Shown here: one piece after another, positions 1-9,647 of the stretch
Layout of the letters: every line of letters starts with the position of its first letter
Numbering within the stretch: the stretch's first letter is position 1
Source of the DNA: Nitzschia sp. DOCU1
Lineage: Eukaryota; Bacillariophyta; Bacillariophyceae; Bacillariales; Bacillariaceae
Assembly (NCBI GenBank): GCA_951394045.1
Contig: OX595987.1
Span: 4,030,001 to 4,094,000 of the forward strand
Reading direction: 5' to 3'
DNA length: 64,000 nucleotides
Notes under the pieces: model-generated
What the model was told of the DNA's origin: nothing
Seen by the model: only the letters and a program-made list of their open reading frames with translations
Database searches by the model: none
Program-made: the position numbers and the translations under genes

Positions 1-296
1 GCACCGCTGTGGCTGCTCACACTCCAACGCCGCATCACGAGTATCATTCCAGTTTAGACCTTTCTACCTACCCCTCTCCTCTTGTCTTTGTTTGCTTACA
101 TGTTACTACTACTGCAACATTATGCAATAGGGTAATCTCATCCATTGTTGCAGTAGTAGTGATGTGATGATCTGAGACGAAAATGATAACGACCGTATGC
201 AAGAGTCTATGTACAAATTATGTTCATCAATGTGCTGCCACGTTTCTTGTGGTTGCCCCTTGCACTTTAACATCAACGTTCTTGCAGCCACGCATG

Positions 297-1256
297 TTAA
301 AGCTCTAAGGCGGCATGATGATGGCAGGTTACCAACTGATTCAGGGCATTTAAAACTTCGGCTTGCTTTATGCGGTTGTGCTCCTGGTCGGATGGTGATG
401 GAACAGATTCGCTCATTTTCAAAGAAGAACAACGACGACCGCCGTTGGTGGCGGTGGTGCTTCCAAGAAACCCTTCATCGTTGTCGACGACACGGCTAGT
501 TGAATCTCTGCTGGATAACGAGGCATCAGAAATGAAAGGGGCAGGCAGGTTGTTAGTAGTATCGATAAGGGATGGTGATGGTGATGATCTCGTCGTCATC
601 GTTGCGGCAAGGTAATCGTTGCAGTGAATGGCAAACGCGAGCAAGTCGTCCTCGTGGCAATCATCATCACTCATTCGAAGAAGAATCGACGCAGGGATCG
701 GCTCTTGTTTCTGTTGAGCATCGATACTGGGGTTGCTGACGGCTACATCCGATACAGTCTCCTCCGGCACCAGGTCCTCGCATCCTCCTGAGGCGGACAC
801 TACTGGTGCTTCGCGAAGAACGCCGAATCCCGAGACGGTTGCCGCCGCGTCTGGATTGAGGACTACTAAAGGTTGCCGTTGGTTGTTCTTGCTGCTACCA
901 GCGATGGAGGCACAAGAGGAAGAACGCTTGGCGGTGGGGCCCTTGATCTTTTGCCGGGACATGCCCAGGCAGAGTTCTGGATTTCCTCGTACCATGAGAG
1001 GATGACTGTACGACCCACGATCAGGGGATGCGTGGTCAGTGTTGAGCTGAAAGCCGTAAATTGCCAATTGGCGTTGGAAACTTCGATACTTTGGAGCCCT
1101 TGACGTCGTGAAGTACCGAGGCAAGGTGTCGATCTCGAACTGCCGCTTGGAATGGATCTTAAAGGCTTGGCCATGTGGAAGCCAAGAAACAATGCGTCCA
1201 TGCCCTTCATGCGCGGCATCTTCCAGAAGGCAGTGCAACTTGAAAGGAAACTCAAA
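297..1256 (-). CDS. Heat shock factor (HSF-type DNA-binding), 3' exon, partial at 5' end
   Basis: Sequence-specific transcription factor acting in the nucleus. The first ~90 residues form an HSF DNA-binding domain: FPFKLHCLLED, then IVSWLPHGQAFKIH, LPRYF, and the recognition-helix region SFQRQLAIYGFQ followed by SYSHPLMVRG. The rest (~220 residues) is Ser/Thr-rich and looks disordered; I see no clear heptad-repeat (HR-A/B) oligomerisation domain. No ATG opens this frame. The readable frame begins just after an in-frame TAG at 1257-1259, which reads as a splice acceptor (AAACTTTAG then TTTGAG), so at least one short upstream exon is missing from the call. A donor-like GTGATCAG lies about 55 bases upstream, but no in-frame ATG could be fixed. 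HSFs are strongly expanded in diatoms, so target genes cannot be guessed. Family call is firm; N-terminus unresolved. Confidence 0.85.
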   Translation of the reverse strand, partial: FEFPFKLHCLLEDAAHEGHGRIVSWLPHGQAFKIHSKRQFEIDTLPRYFTTSRAPKYRSFQRQLAIYGFQLNTDHASPDRGSYSHPLMVRGNPELCLGMSRQKIKGPTAKRSSSCASIAGSSKNNQRQPLVVLNPDAAATVSGFGVLREAPVVSASGGCEDLVPEETVSDVAVSNPSIDAQQKQEPIPASILLRMSDDDCHEDDLLAFAIHCNDYLAATMTTRSSPSPSLIDTTNNLPAPFISDASLSSRDSTSRVVDNDEGFLGSTTATNGGRRCSSLKMSESVPSPSDQEHNRIKQAEVLNALNQLVTCHHHAALEL

Positions 1257-2945
1257 CTAAAGTTTGGAACAAGAGCAGAAACTGCGGTTGAGAAACTGAT
1301 CACGAGGATGGACAGCGGGCGAGAAAGGAGGTGGTACGGCCCTTTCTTAACTAGAATCTGCCTAGCATCAGAGAGGAACAACTACTCGTCGAGGACTTAC
1401 TTTGGGGTATTGATGCAGAAAAGTGTGGGAGTTCATGTTTCTTCCGTGCAGGGTCTTCCCTTTCGCTGTATTTGTAATCGGTTGATAATGTTGACAACGA
1501 AGAAATTCTGTTTTTATGTGATCACAAGAAAGTTTAGGACCCCTCCGCACTGCCATTTTTCCGGCTGCGAAACATAATATCATCTACACCTACGACAATG
1601 CCTCACAAACCGTTCGTGGGTGCAGAGTTGTGGAGCTGAACGCCAATTTTCGGAGATCATTGCTACGGTACCTAGCGGTTTCAATCATTATATGCCATCG
1701 GACTTCTCAAAACGGTTCGCCCTCTTGGGGCACCTTGAAAATAGGTACATGAACAAACCATAGTGAAATAGTGCCCATGGGTCATCATTGAAACGGCACC
1801 AACCGTCGGTAGCGCCATGTTATGAGTGACTTACCCGACGCGGGACTGACGTCGCCTTCATCTACCGTATTACCGGTACGTATTCTTGATTAACGTCCTC
1901 TACGATCCTGCGTTTTCGCGCGTCGAAGTCAGATGGCCATGTCACTTATCATACATGATGAATGTGTAAAGAGACTTCGCGCCGTCCACATATTATTCGT
2001 TATGGCTTTTGGTAGAAGTGCAATGCAATTTCTCATTGTAGAACAGACGCAATCGACAACGCGTTTTGAACAAAGTATTCGACGGCGAAGATTATCATTG
2101 TTCCCCATACCGGCGCTATTCAATTGATTTTTGTTGGCGCATGCGAAGCGTACTTCATCTCGGAACAATCTCGGCTGTTCTTGCGGCTATTGCTGTCCCA
2201 AGCACGCGAACATTAATTATTTATTGAGACGAGCCTTCTTCGTACTCAGAAAGCGAAGAGGGGTCCAGTCAAGGTTTTGTTTGATCTTGGTGGTGGATGA
2301 AGATGAAGATGATGAATGGATAGCGTGGTGGTGGTACTATTAGAAATAGTACCTGGTACCTGGTACGTCGTCGCGGTATGATACTTACTATGGTCGGGGT
2401 GCGGGTTCGTTGTCGGTGCTCTAGCTACCGGTAGTATATCTACCGGTGGCTATTCAAAGCATCCATCGGACAGTACCACTCCTTTGAGTTCGCAAACTCA
2501 ATCCGTCGTGATCGGGCGCCGCGTGTAGTGAGCTGGTAGTTGGTATTCCTGGCGGCATCAGTGATGAGAAAACGTGGTCATAAGAGTCATTGATAACTGA
2601 TTCACATAGTAATTGAATGATGAGCCACGATATCGTGAAGCGTCTTGCCTACGGCCGCCTCAACGACATTTTCAGGTGCAGCCGCCACTACCTATGATCT
2701 CGCGCTCGTTGTAGTGATAGTAGCAATTAGACCGACAGTTTTGTCGCTAGTCTGCTATGCTATGAATCAACTGTTAGTGGGTCCGCTAGCAGTTGAATAG
2801 TACTCGGCATCGAGGTTCATTGTCGACCAAGTAGCTCGTCGCTCCAACTAGTAGCAAAGTACTATCATGCTTAGCGGCCGCCCCCACGCCTCTATACAGG
2901 CTATCTACTAGCTCATCCCGTCCTCAGTTGCGTAGTTTACTGTAG
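1257..2945. other. Gene-poor spacer upstream of the HSF exon
   Basis: No convincing gene. The short ORFs here lack recognisable domains. The HSF 5' exon probably lies in the first few hundred bases. Two copies of the palindrome TACCGGTA (1871-1878, 2426-2433) and a short direct repeat of CTGGTAC units (about 2350-2367) are present. Confidence 0.5.
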
Positions 2946-5900
2946 TTACCATTCTTCGTACGTTTGTTCAGTGATATTCGAACTTTGGGCAAAAAAATCT
3001 TCAAACTCGTCCAGATCGATTTCCCCAGACCCGTCCACATCCAAGACGTCGAACAGAACGTCTGGGTCTTGGAATTGGGCCGCGACAGGGAGACGGCGAT
3101 TCAAAAGATCGATACCCATTCGAAATTCTTCGCGATCAATAGTACCGCCTCCGTCCTTGTCCAAAAACTTGAAGATTGTGACCAACATATCCCGGTTTTC
3201 GTACAAGCTTGATATTTGAGCTTCGTGTAAGATACCAGACATGTTGGAGAGCGCGGCCGACTGTTTCTCGGCATCCTGCGTAAACTTGGCCACATCAAAG
3301 TTCTCGTCGTCATTAGCGCTATTGCTGCTGACGGAAGAGTTGTCGTCGTCGGCGGGTTGTGGGATTTTGTTACCCGCCAATTTCAGTACATTTTGACCAA
3401 CTTCGTCCAAAAACTCACCCCCAACTTCCTTCTCGCACGCTTCGACTACCTTGGCGACATCGGTGTAAAGAACATGATCATACATATCCGCTGAGTGGAT
3501 TGCGCTCAAACACTTGTAGATAGTGCGTCGATACATGTTCTTGATGCCCCCTTCCATCTTAAGCGTCATTGCTCCTCGCAGAATGGTACCGAGCTTCGTG
3601 ATCGTGGCATCTAGTTTCTTTTTATCCCGGGTCTTCTTGAGGACAAAGGCCGTCAAGCTCTCAAACATAGCCTTAACATCTTGCTGCACGGCTTCTAGTT
3701 GCGTATTTTCGGAGTGTGCTTGCTCCAAGGAAGCGGAGAGATCTTGAAACTCGGCTTTCAAGGCCTCATTTTCATTTCGAAGCATTTCCTGGCTGAAACT
3801 CAAGCCCGCGCCTAGTTTGTTCATCGCCTCCACATGCTCTAGAAGCATCTCCTCCTTTTGAAGCGCAAATATTCGCCGACGAGCTTCAATTTCCGCATCT
3901 CCCTCCAGTTTGATGGCTACCCAGCGATCCTTGGCTTCCTCAAGTTGCTGTCTCATTGACTTTACCTTGTCATCTTGCTCCTTTTGGACTTGCGCGGCCC
4001 TGTATTCAGACTCCATATTGCGAAGCATGTCGTTGCGTCCCCGAGCCATGTGTAGGCGTCTTGTTTGGGTCACTGGTGCAACCTTTTCAGGTTCTGACGT
4101 CCCGGCAATATGGGCAGAATCTTCGGGTACTATCTTTGGCCCCTCGGTGGCTTCGCGTTCGACCACAAAGTCCTGCTTTTCTCCCTTGAAACAACGTCGC
4201 GCGGATAATGGCAAGTTCACAGGCATGGAGAAAGGATTAGCATTATCGGCATCCTTCAATCGCCTCCTGGTCCGTGACGAAGCCCCATGATCACTTTTTG
4301 ACAGGTTGCGGTCTTTTCCCGAGCCCGCACTTTGACTTCGACGATAGCTACGTCTCAAAGCACCAGGACCATCATGATCGCTCTTCGAAAGACTCGTGCT
4401 CTCTGGTAGACCTCGAGCTGGGGAACTGGAACTCTGTCGTAAGGCTCGTCGCGGACGATCTCGCGTGGATGATTCGACCTCAAATTCTTCCAGCTGCTGA
4501 TTTTGAAGACGGTTTTTCAGCCCCAACCAACTCTTTGCACGTCGAAGCATTTTTGGATCCTGGGAAGAGGCTTCCTCCGATGCATCGTGTTTGCCGCTGT
4601 CTTTGGGTGACGTGTATTCACCAATGTTAGAAGAAACATCAGAGCTACTAGCTTTGGATAATCGGCGCCCTCGAGAATCGCTGGAACGACTGCGAGAACG
4701 AATGCGTTCCCTGCGTTCCTGACTCATTCCGCTCGTTCTCGCAGTACTGATCGTAGCAGTATATTCCTCGAGTTCTTCGTTCGAACCCTTGGAAGCAGCT
4801 GTCTCCAATTCTTTCTTTCTGAGCTTGGGCGAAATGGATACAGTCGGAGTTGACGTCTCAGTGCTGATAGCATTGGATGATCGGCGTCGAGAGTCTCGGG
4901 ACTGACTTCGAGAGTGAACGCGTTCCGTCCGTTCTTGATTTGTCTCACTAATCGTTCCAGTCCCACTTGTAGGCTGCACAATTTCTGACTTTCGTATTCT
5001 GGCTTGGCTTCTACTATCAATAATCGGTACAGCAGGTATTGTTTGCGAAAGAGGCATGGAAGCACGATGATGAAACGGGCTCAGAAACTTGGGAGACGCC
5101 ACAGGGGGCGGTGGTGGACTTTTGGAGACGCGTATGTTGCTACGACTTCGCCCGGGTCCTGTGTTCTTGGGACTTTTGGATCTATCTGTCCTTCCTCGGC
5201 TCTCACTTTGACGACGGCGGGGCGGCGACTTGGAATCTAGCATCAGGCCTCTTGAAGATTTTGATTTGCGTTCCTTACTTCGACTTCTGCTTCGTGATCG
5301 TCGTTCAACCGATGAATCCTTTATTACATTCCGCGACGATTTAGCTTTGCGATCTTTGCTTCTGCTTCGGGATCTCCTTTTAGACGAAGAGTCTTCGTCA
5401 TTATCATCATCGGGAGATGAACCTCTAGAAGACTTTGCTGCTTTTCGTTCTTTGCTTCGACTTCTGCTTCGTGATCGTTGCCCTACAGACGAATCCCTTA
5501 ATACATTCCGCGATGACTTAACTTTGCGATCTTTGCTTTGACTCCGAGATCTCGTCTTGCTTTTCTTGGGAGAAAATTTTTCGTCATCAATCATTACATC
5601 ATCCGACAAATTTCTAGACGACTTGGCTTTTCGTTCCTTGCTCCGGCTTCGACTTCTCGACCTTCTTGGTGGCTCATAGTTGTCGTTGGTATCGTTGTTC
5701 TCCGCCTTTATCCTCGACTTCGCTTTGCGAGCAGCAGTAGCACCAGCGCCCCCGGACAAAGGCGGGAGACCCACACCACCATCCATTGCATTATTACTAA
5801 TTCCCGCTATTAACGCCTTGGAGGACTTGGGGGCCTTTCTTGTCGTCGAATTTAGCAGATCATCGTATGGGGCAGAGTCTTTTTCTTTTCGCTTTGGTTT

Positions 5901-6332
5901 GCTGGTGCTGAGGCTCCTGGTTCGACTCTTACGTCGTTCCCGACTGGGACTTCGAGAGGATTTTCGGTTTCGTCGCGACGTTGCATCTTTACTTCGAGAT
6001 CGTTGCCGGCTTACGGACGAAGAAGATGGATCAGTCGACAGTCGAGGATCGTTCAAGGGATCAAACGGACTGCGCATACCGACATTTAGCATCCTTTTCT
6101 TCCATAGAAGATTCCCTGGTGTGGTTTCTAGATCGCGGTCGTCGTCAACCTGTCCTGTCTTTTGTTGCCTATCGTTTCGATGCTTTACCGACGAATATTG
6201 GCAGGGTGGACAGAAGTTGCGAAGGAAAGTGATGAATGTGAGGAAAACGCCGTGAGACGAGAGCGGACGAGTTCGATGACGCCAAGAGAAGCTATGGCAT
6301 ACGCGTGGGTTAACCCATCGAGAGTGTGCCAT
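2946..6332 (-). CDS. RS-repeat, coiled-coil, two-EF-hand protein (paralogue 1 of 3)
   Basis: Probable calcium-responsive scaffold; substrate or partner unknown. Domains in order: an N-terminal segment of doubtful reality; a long Arg/Ser-rich region (roughly residues 100-700) with repeated RSRSRSKERK and KSSRN blocks; a Glu/Lys-rich coiled coil (about 770-930); a linker with MYRRTIYKCL; and two C-terminal EF-hands with canonical loops DKDGGGTIDREE (~1058) and DVDGSGEIDLDE (~1098). Both loops keep acidic residues at positions 1, 3 and 12, so both should bind Ca2+. The start at 6332 is the first ATG of the open frame, giving 1,128 aa. An ATG at 6092 (MLNVGMRSPFDP) is a plausible alternative, because the 80 residues before it look like translated 5' leader. 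RS domains are usual in splicing factors, but no RRM is present, so a splicing role is not supported. Same strand and layout as the next two genes. Confidence 0.8.
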   Translation of the reverse strand: MAHSRWVNPRVCHSFSWRHRTRPLSSHGVFLTFITFLRNFCPPCQYSSVKHRNDRQQKTGQVDDDRDLETTPGNLLWKKRMLNVGMRSPFDPLNDPRLSTDPSSSSVSRQRSRSKDATSRRNRKSSRSPSRERRKSRTRSLSTSKPKRKEKDSAPYDDLLNSTTRKAPKSSKALIAGISNNAMDGGVGLPPLSGGAGATAARKAKSRIKAENNDTNDNYEPPRRSRSRSRSKERKAKSSRNLSDDVMIDDEKFSPKKSKTRSRSQSKDRKVKSSRNVLRDSSVGQRSRSRSRSKERKAAKSSRGSSPDDDNDEDSSSKRRSRSRSKDRKAKSSRNVIKDSSVERRSRSRSRSKERKSKSSRGLMLDSKSPPRRRQSESRGRTDRSKSPKNTGPGRSRSNIRVSKSPPPPPVASPKFLSPFHHRASMPLSQTIPAVPIIDSRSQARIRKSEIVQPTSGTGTISETNQERTERVHSRSQSRDSRRRSSNAISTETSTPTVSISPKLRKKELETAASKGSNEELEEYTATISTARTSGMSQERRERIRSRSRSSDSRGRRLSKASSSDVSSNIGEYTSPKDSGKHDASEEASSQDPKMLRRAKSWLGLKNRLQNQQLEEFEVESSTRDRPRRALRQSSSSPARGLPESTSLSKSDHDGPGALRRSYRRSQSAGSGKDRNLSKSDHGASSRTRRRLKDADNANPFSMPVNLPLSARRCFKGEKQDFVVEREATEGPKIVPEDSAHIAGTSEPEKVAPVTQTRRLHMARGRNDMLRNMESEYRAAQVQKEQDDKVKSMRQQLEEAKDRWVAIKLEGDAEIEARRRIFALQKEEMLLEHVEAMNKLGAGLSFSQEMLRNENEALKAEFQDLSASLEQAHSENTQLEAVQQDVKAMFESLTAFVLKKTRDKKKLDATITKLGTILRGAMTLKMEGGIKNMYRRTIYKCLSAIHSADMYDHVLYTDVAKVVEACEKEVGGEFLDEVGQNVLKLAGNKIPQPADDDNSSVSSNSANDDENFDVAKFTQDAEKQSAALSNMSGILHEAQISSLYENRDMLVTIFKFLDKDGGGTIDREEFRMGIDLLNRRLPVAAQFQDPDVLFDVLDVDGSGEIDLDEFEDFFAQSSNITEQTYEEW

Positions 6333-6667
6333 AAGTAATAGGAAAACGACCGATAGATGCAGCAAAAGCCACGTGCGCGACAGGCGAAGGAATCTTTAGA
6401 TAGGCTTATTTAAATGAAGACATATGGACTCTTTCATGCAGTTTTTGTAGAAGAAAGGCCGGTTCGTATTCCATTGAGGCATAATCCGAAAATGGAGGAG
6501 AACTGGAACGAAGTCTGTGGCGTGGGTCGATCGTGGTGATGACGAAATCCGATTTTTCAAAAGCCTGCGGCGAGAAGAGGGAAGAGAAAAGACAGCTGGA
6601 AGGCAACGCCGCTAATCTTCTCTTCATTGAACAATGGACCATCAAACTGGATTATAATCCATTATAT
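6333..6667. other. Spacer between EF-hand paralogues 1 and 2
   Basis: About 335 bases separating two same-strand paralogues. It should hold the 3' end of paralogue 2 and the promoter and leader of paralogue 1. A 79-codon minus-strand ORF (6406-6645) has no recognisable domain and I do not call it a gene. Confidence 0.5.
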
Positions 6668-9031
6668 CTAATTAGTTTTACCTGGAAGAGCAAATAGAGT
6701 TACTCCCCATTCATAGGTTTCTTCTGTAATGTTGGCATTTTGTGCAAAGAACCCTTCGAATTCGTCCAAATCGATTTCGCCAGACCGATCAACATCCAAC
6801 GCCTGGAAGAGCTCATCGGAATCTTGGAATCGGGCCGCGGCGGGGAGGCGCCGATTCAACAAATCTATTCCCATGCGGAATTCTTCACGACTAATTGTAC
6901 CACCGCCATCCTTGTCCAGGAATCGGAAAATGGTAATCATCATGTCCCTGTTTTCATACAAAGTTGACATTTGAGTAGCATCGACGACTCCCGACAAGTT
7001 GAAGTAAGCAGACGATGCCTTGTTGGCGTCCGCAGTGAACTTTTCGACGTCTACATTGTCATAGTCGACATCGGTTGGAATTAAGTCGTTGTCCTCTTCG
7101 CCGCCGTATGGCATGTTCGACAAAGAACTGGTGGCGGGGATAGCGTGGCAGTCATTCATCTGCGCCTGCTGCGTCGTCCAGGCTTCAGTACCAGTATTTT
7201 CTTCCAGTACGTTGCATCCTAGGTCGGATTCACACGATCGAATCTGTTTCCAGACGCTACTGTCGAGTTCATCATCGTAGTCGAAAGCCATTTGAACCCC
7301 CCGCCCTACCTTGTACATGTGCTCCCGGTACAGGTTTTTGAGTTGGGGTTCAACTTGCAAGGCAACCGATCCACGATAAATTGTTTCGATCCGATCATGG
7401 GCTGCCTGGAGCTTTTTCTGCTGGGCCGTCTTTTTGAGACACCATTGAGTCAAGTTCACAAAGTTGGCTTCTAGCTCGATATTGGCTTGCTCCAACTGGC
7501 GATTTTCCTTCGCGAGGGCGGTTATGTTTGTAGACAATTCAGCAAGTTCGGTTTTGAGCTCGACTTGTTCAGCGTGCAACTCCATGATTTCTTGCTGCTT
7601 CTCAAGTTCAAGTTCTTCATTCGTCAAAGCAGCAACAGCCTTTTGTCTTTTATGGAAGGCGTTGGTAATTTGCTCCCGAACCAGGTTCTTCTCTGCTTCA
7701 AACCGAGCTTGCAGCCCGCGAAGATCGGCATCCTTTTCTAGCATGACCTTGACCCAGCGTTCTTTGGCTTGATGTAATTGGGTTCGAAGCTCTTGACACT
7801 TGACATCAAGGGCCTTTTCTTCTTGATGCTTCCGGTATTCAGCCTCGAGAAGCGCCAAAACTCCGTTGCGGTGATTGGCCAAATGTTTTTGTTTCATTAC
7901 AGAGGAGGCTTTGGGGGTATGAGGAGATAATGGCGACGAAGACGATTTTGGCGGAGGCGAAGTTTCTTGTTGTCCTCTGCTGGACGGTTGCCCTCTGCTG
8001 GAGGACGGTTGCCCTCGCGCAGAGGACGATGGTGGTCGCGTCGGTGAAAGACTTTTGCTAGTGCCAGATCTGCTGCTCCTGCTTTTTTGGTCTTTATCGG
8101 AGTCCGTCTTGTGGTGGGAAGAAGACGATGAGTCGGACAACCTCGACGAAGACCGCGGACGGGTCAGCTTTCCATTGTTGCTTCGACGCTCAAAGGGCCC
8201 CGGCATTTTTGAATCAATGCTGTCGGTGGACGTCTTGTGGTTCGAAGAAGACGACAACCGAGAAGAAGAAGGCGGTCTATTCTCTCTCAGATTACCACTG
8301 CTACTGGGACGATGAGAAGAAGTTGATCCCAGCGCTTTGAGGTCGTTCCGGCTTCCACCCCTTCTGGGACGGTGAGTGGAAGAAGATCCCAACTCCTTTA
8401 AATCGCCGTGGCTTCCACTGCTTCTGGGGCGGTGAGAGGAAGAAGATCCCAACTCCTTCAAATCGCCGTGGCTTCCACGTTCCCTTCGTCGAGAAGCACT
8501 GCGGCGGCCACGCGATTGAGACCTTTCTCGCTTTTCGTCGTGGTATTCCAGTTCGCGGCTGCTTTTCCTACGACGTTGTTCTTGCCCATCCAAAGAATTG
8601 CTTGATAGACGATTTCCACTTCCAGAAGATCTGGTGAGCCCACCACTGCTTTGACGAGACGATTTTCCGTATTTCCCCGACGTCAGTCTCTGAAGAAGTA
8701 AATCATCAATGTCTCCCACTTTGCGACGTCCTTGATCACTGCTGGTTCTGCTGCGACTTTTTGATCGACGACTGGTATGCCTCAAGTCTTTGGCGGATAA
8801 CGACCCCAAGTCTCGAGACTTTCGCAACAACTCATGAGATGACTTTCCATGAAGACTTTCTTGTCTCAAATCAATCATCGAAGCTGCACCAAGGCCACTT
8901 TTCCGAAGCAGTGCAACTTGAGGAGATGGGCACCATGTCCCAGACAATGGCTCAGATAGCAAGTCCTGCAACTTTCCATGCTGCTCTTGGGTAGATCCAT
9001 AGGCAAGAGAGAGTACACTAATAGGGTCCAT
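6668..9031 (-). CDS. Ser/Arg-rich, coiled-coil, two-EF-hand protein (paralogue 2 of 3)
   Basis: 787-residue paralogue of the gene downstream. The start at 9031 is an ATG (MDPISVLSLAYG). Residues ~1-380 are Ser/Arg-rich and include three tandem 20-residue repeats of the form GSHGDLKELGSSSSHRPRSS. A coiled coil follows (about 390-580), then the family linker with LYREHMYKVG, an acidic stretch, and two EF-hands with loops DKDGGGTISREE (~706) and DVDRSGEIDLDE (~746). The segment between and around the EF-hands (FRMGIDLLNRRLP) is nearly identical to paralogue 1, while the heads differ. Selection therefore seems to act on the C-terminal calcium module and the coiled coil. Likely cytosolic or nuclear; no signal peptide or membrane segment seen. 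Function unknown. Confidence 0.85.
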   Translation of the reverse strand: MDPISVLSLAYGSTQEQHGKLQDLLSEPLSGTWCPSPQVALLRKSGLGAASMIDLRQESLHGKSSHELLRKSRDLGSLSAKDLRHTSRRSKSRSRTSSDQGRRKVGDIDDLLLQRLTSGKYGKSSRQSSGGLTRSSGSGNRLSSNSLDGQEQRRRKSSRELEYHDEKRERSQSRGRRSASRRRERGSHGDLKELGSSSSHRPRSSGSHGDLKELGSSSTHRPRRGGSRNDLKALGSTSSHRPSSSGNLRENRPPSSSRLSSSSNHKTSTDSIDSKMPGPFERRSNNGKLTRPRSSSRLSDSSSSSHHKTDSDKDQKSRSSRSGTSKSLSPTRPPSSSARGQPSSSRGQPSSRGQQETSPPPKSSSSPLSPHTPKASSVMKQKHLANHRNGVLALLEAEYRKHQEEKALDVKCQELRTQLHQAKERWVKVMLEKDADLRGLQARFEAEKNLVREQITNAFHKRQKAVAALTNEELELEKQQEIMELHAEQVELKTELAELSTNITALAKENRQLEQANIELEANFVNLTQWCLKKTAQQKKLQAAHDRIETIYRGSVALQVEPQLKNLYREHMYKVGRGVQMAFDYDDELDSSVWKQIRSCESDLGCNVLEENTGTEAWTTQQAQMNDCHAIPATSSLSNMPYGGEEDNDLIPTDVDYDNVDVEKFTADANKASSAYFNLSGVVDATQMSTLYENRDMMITIFRFLDKDGGGTISREEFRMGIDLLNRRLPAAARFQDSDELFQALDVDRSGEIDLDEFEGFFAQNANITEETYEWGVTLFALPGKTN
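8306..8485 (-). repeat. Three 60-bp in-frame tandem repeats
   Basis: Inside EF-hand paralogue 2, a 60-bp unit (20 codons, core DLKELGSSS and HRPR) occurs three times with few differences. The 60-base period is visible in the alignment of GGGACGGTGAG-type segments. Copies 2 and 3 are closest, suggesting recent expansion by slippage or unequal exchange. Confidence 0.8.
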
Positions 9032-9647
9032 GGTGGAGCTTGCAGATATTGGATGCTTTTTGTTGCTCCCTAATCTTTTTTCGCGGATTGTGACACTGCT
9101 GGGCGGTGGTGCGTCTCTTGATCCCGCTTTTTGTTTGTGTCTTCATCATTGCGGGCACGCGGTGAGTTCGACACTACTTTCATTAGCTGGCAAGATATGC
9201 CTATTTCTCCGATCTCCCGCGAGAAGTGAGCTTGGCCTAATACGGTTAGTACAGTTCTGCAAACGTCAGTACATGTAGTTCCCCCGAAAGTGGTAAAAAG
9301 TCGCTCCGCCACCGAAGCACGTCCGACGACAAGTTCTGGAAATGACATTTCATTTAGTCCGCCCGTCTGCGTATTCTGCTGCAGTCACTGGAATCTGATG
9401 ATTCGGAGACGAAAGCACGACTACAACATCATTTCGTACTATCTTTTTCCAAAAACTATGGGTTTGCATACCCCCAAACTATACCGGTACCAGGTACGAT
9501 AGATAGCTGCCATACAATACCAAGCGTGGTTGTCGTTCAACAGTACTGTAGGTGGCATCGTTGTGAGAGGATAATAGTATCGTGTAGCAAGAGTAGTAAT
9601 AGTAGCGCATAGCTCTTTCTACGACCTTAAATCAGCAGCTTGATTCT
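9032..9647. other. Spacer between EF-hand paralogues 2 and 3
   Basis: No gene seen. It should contain the promoter of paralogue 2. A TACCGGTA palindrome lies at 9482-9489. Confidence 0.5.

Noticed and set aside
5230..5541. Plus-strand ORF rich in RLLLRD/RSLL repeats
   Set aside because: Antisense shadow of the Arg/Ser repeats of EF-hand paralogue 1; no independent start or domain.
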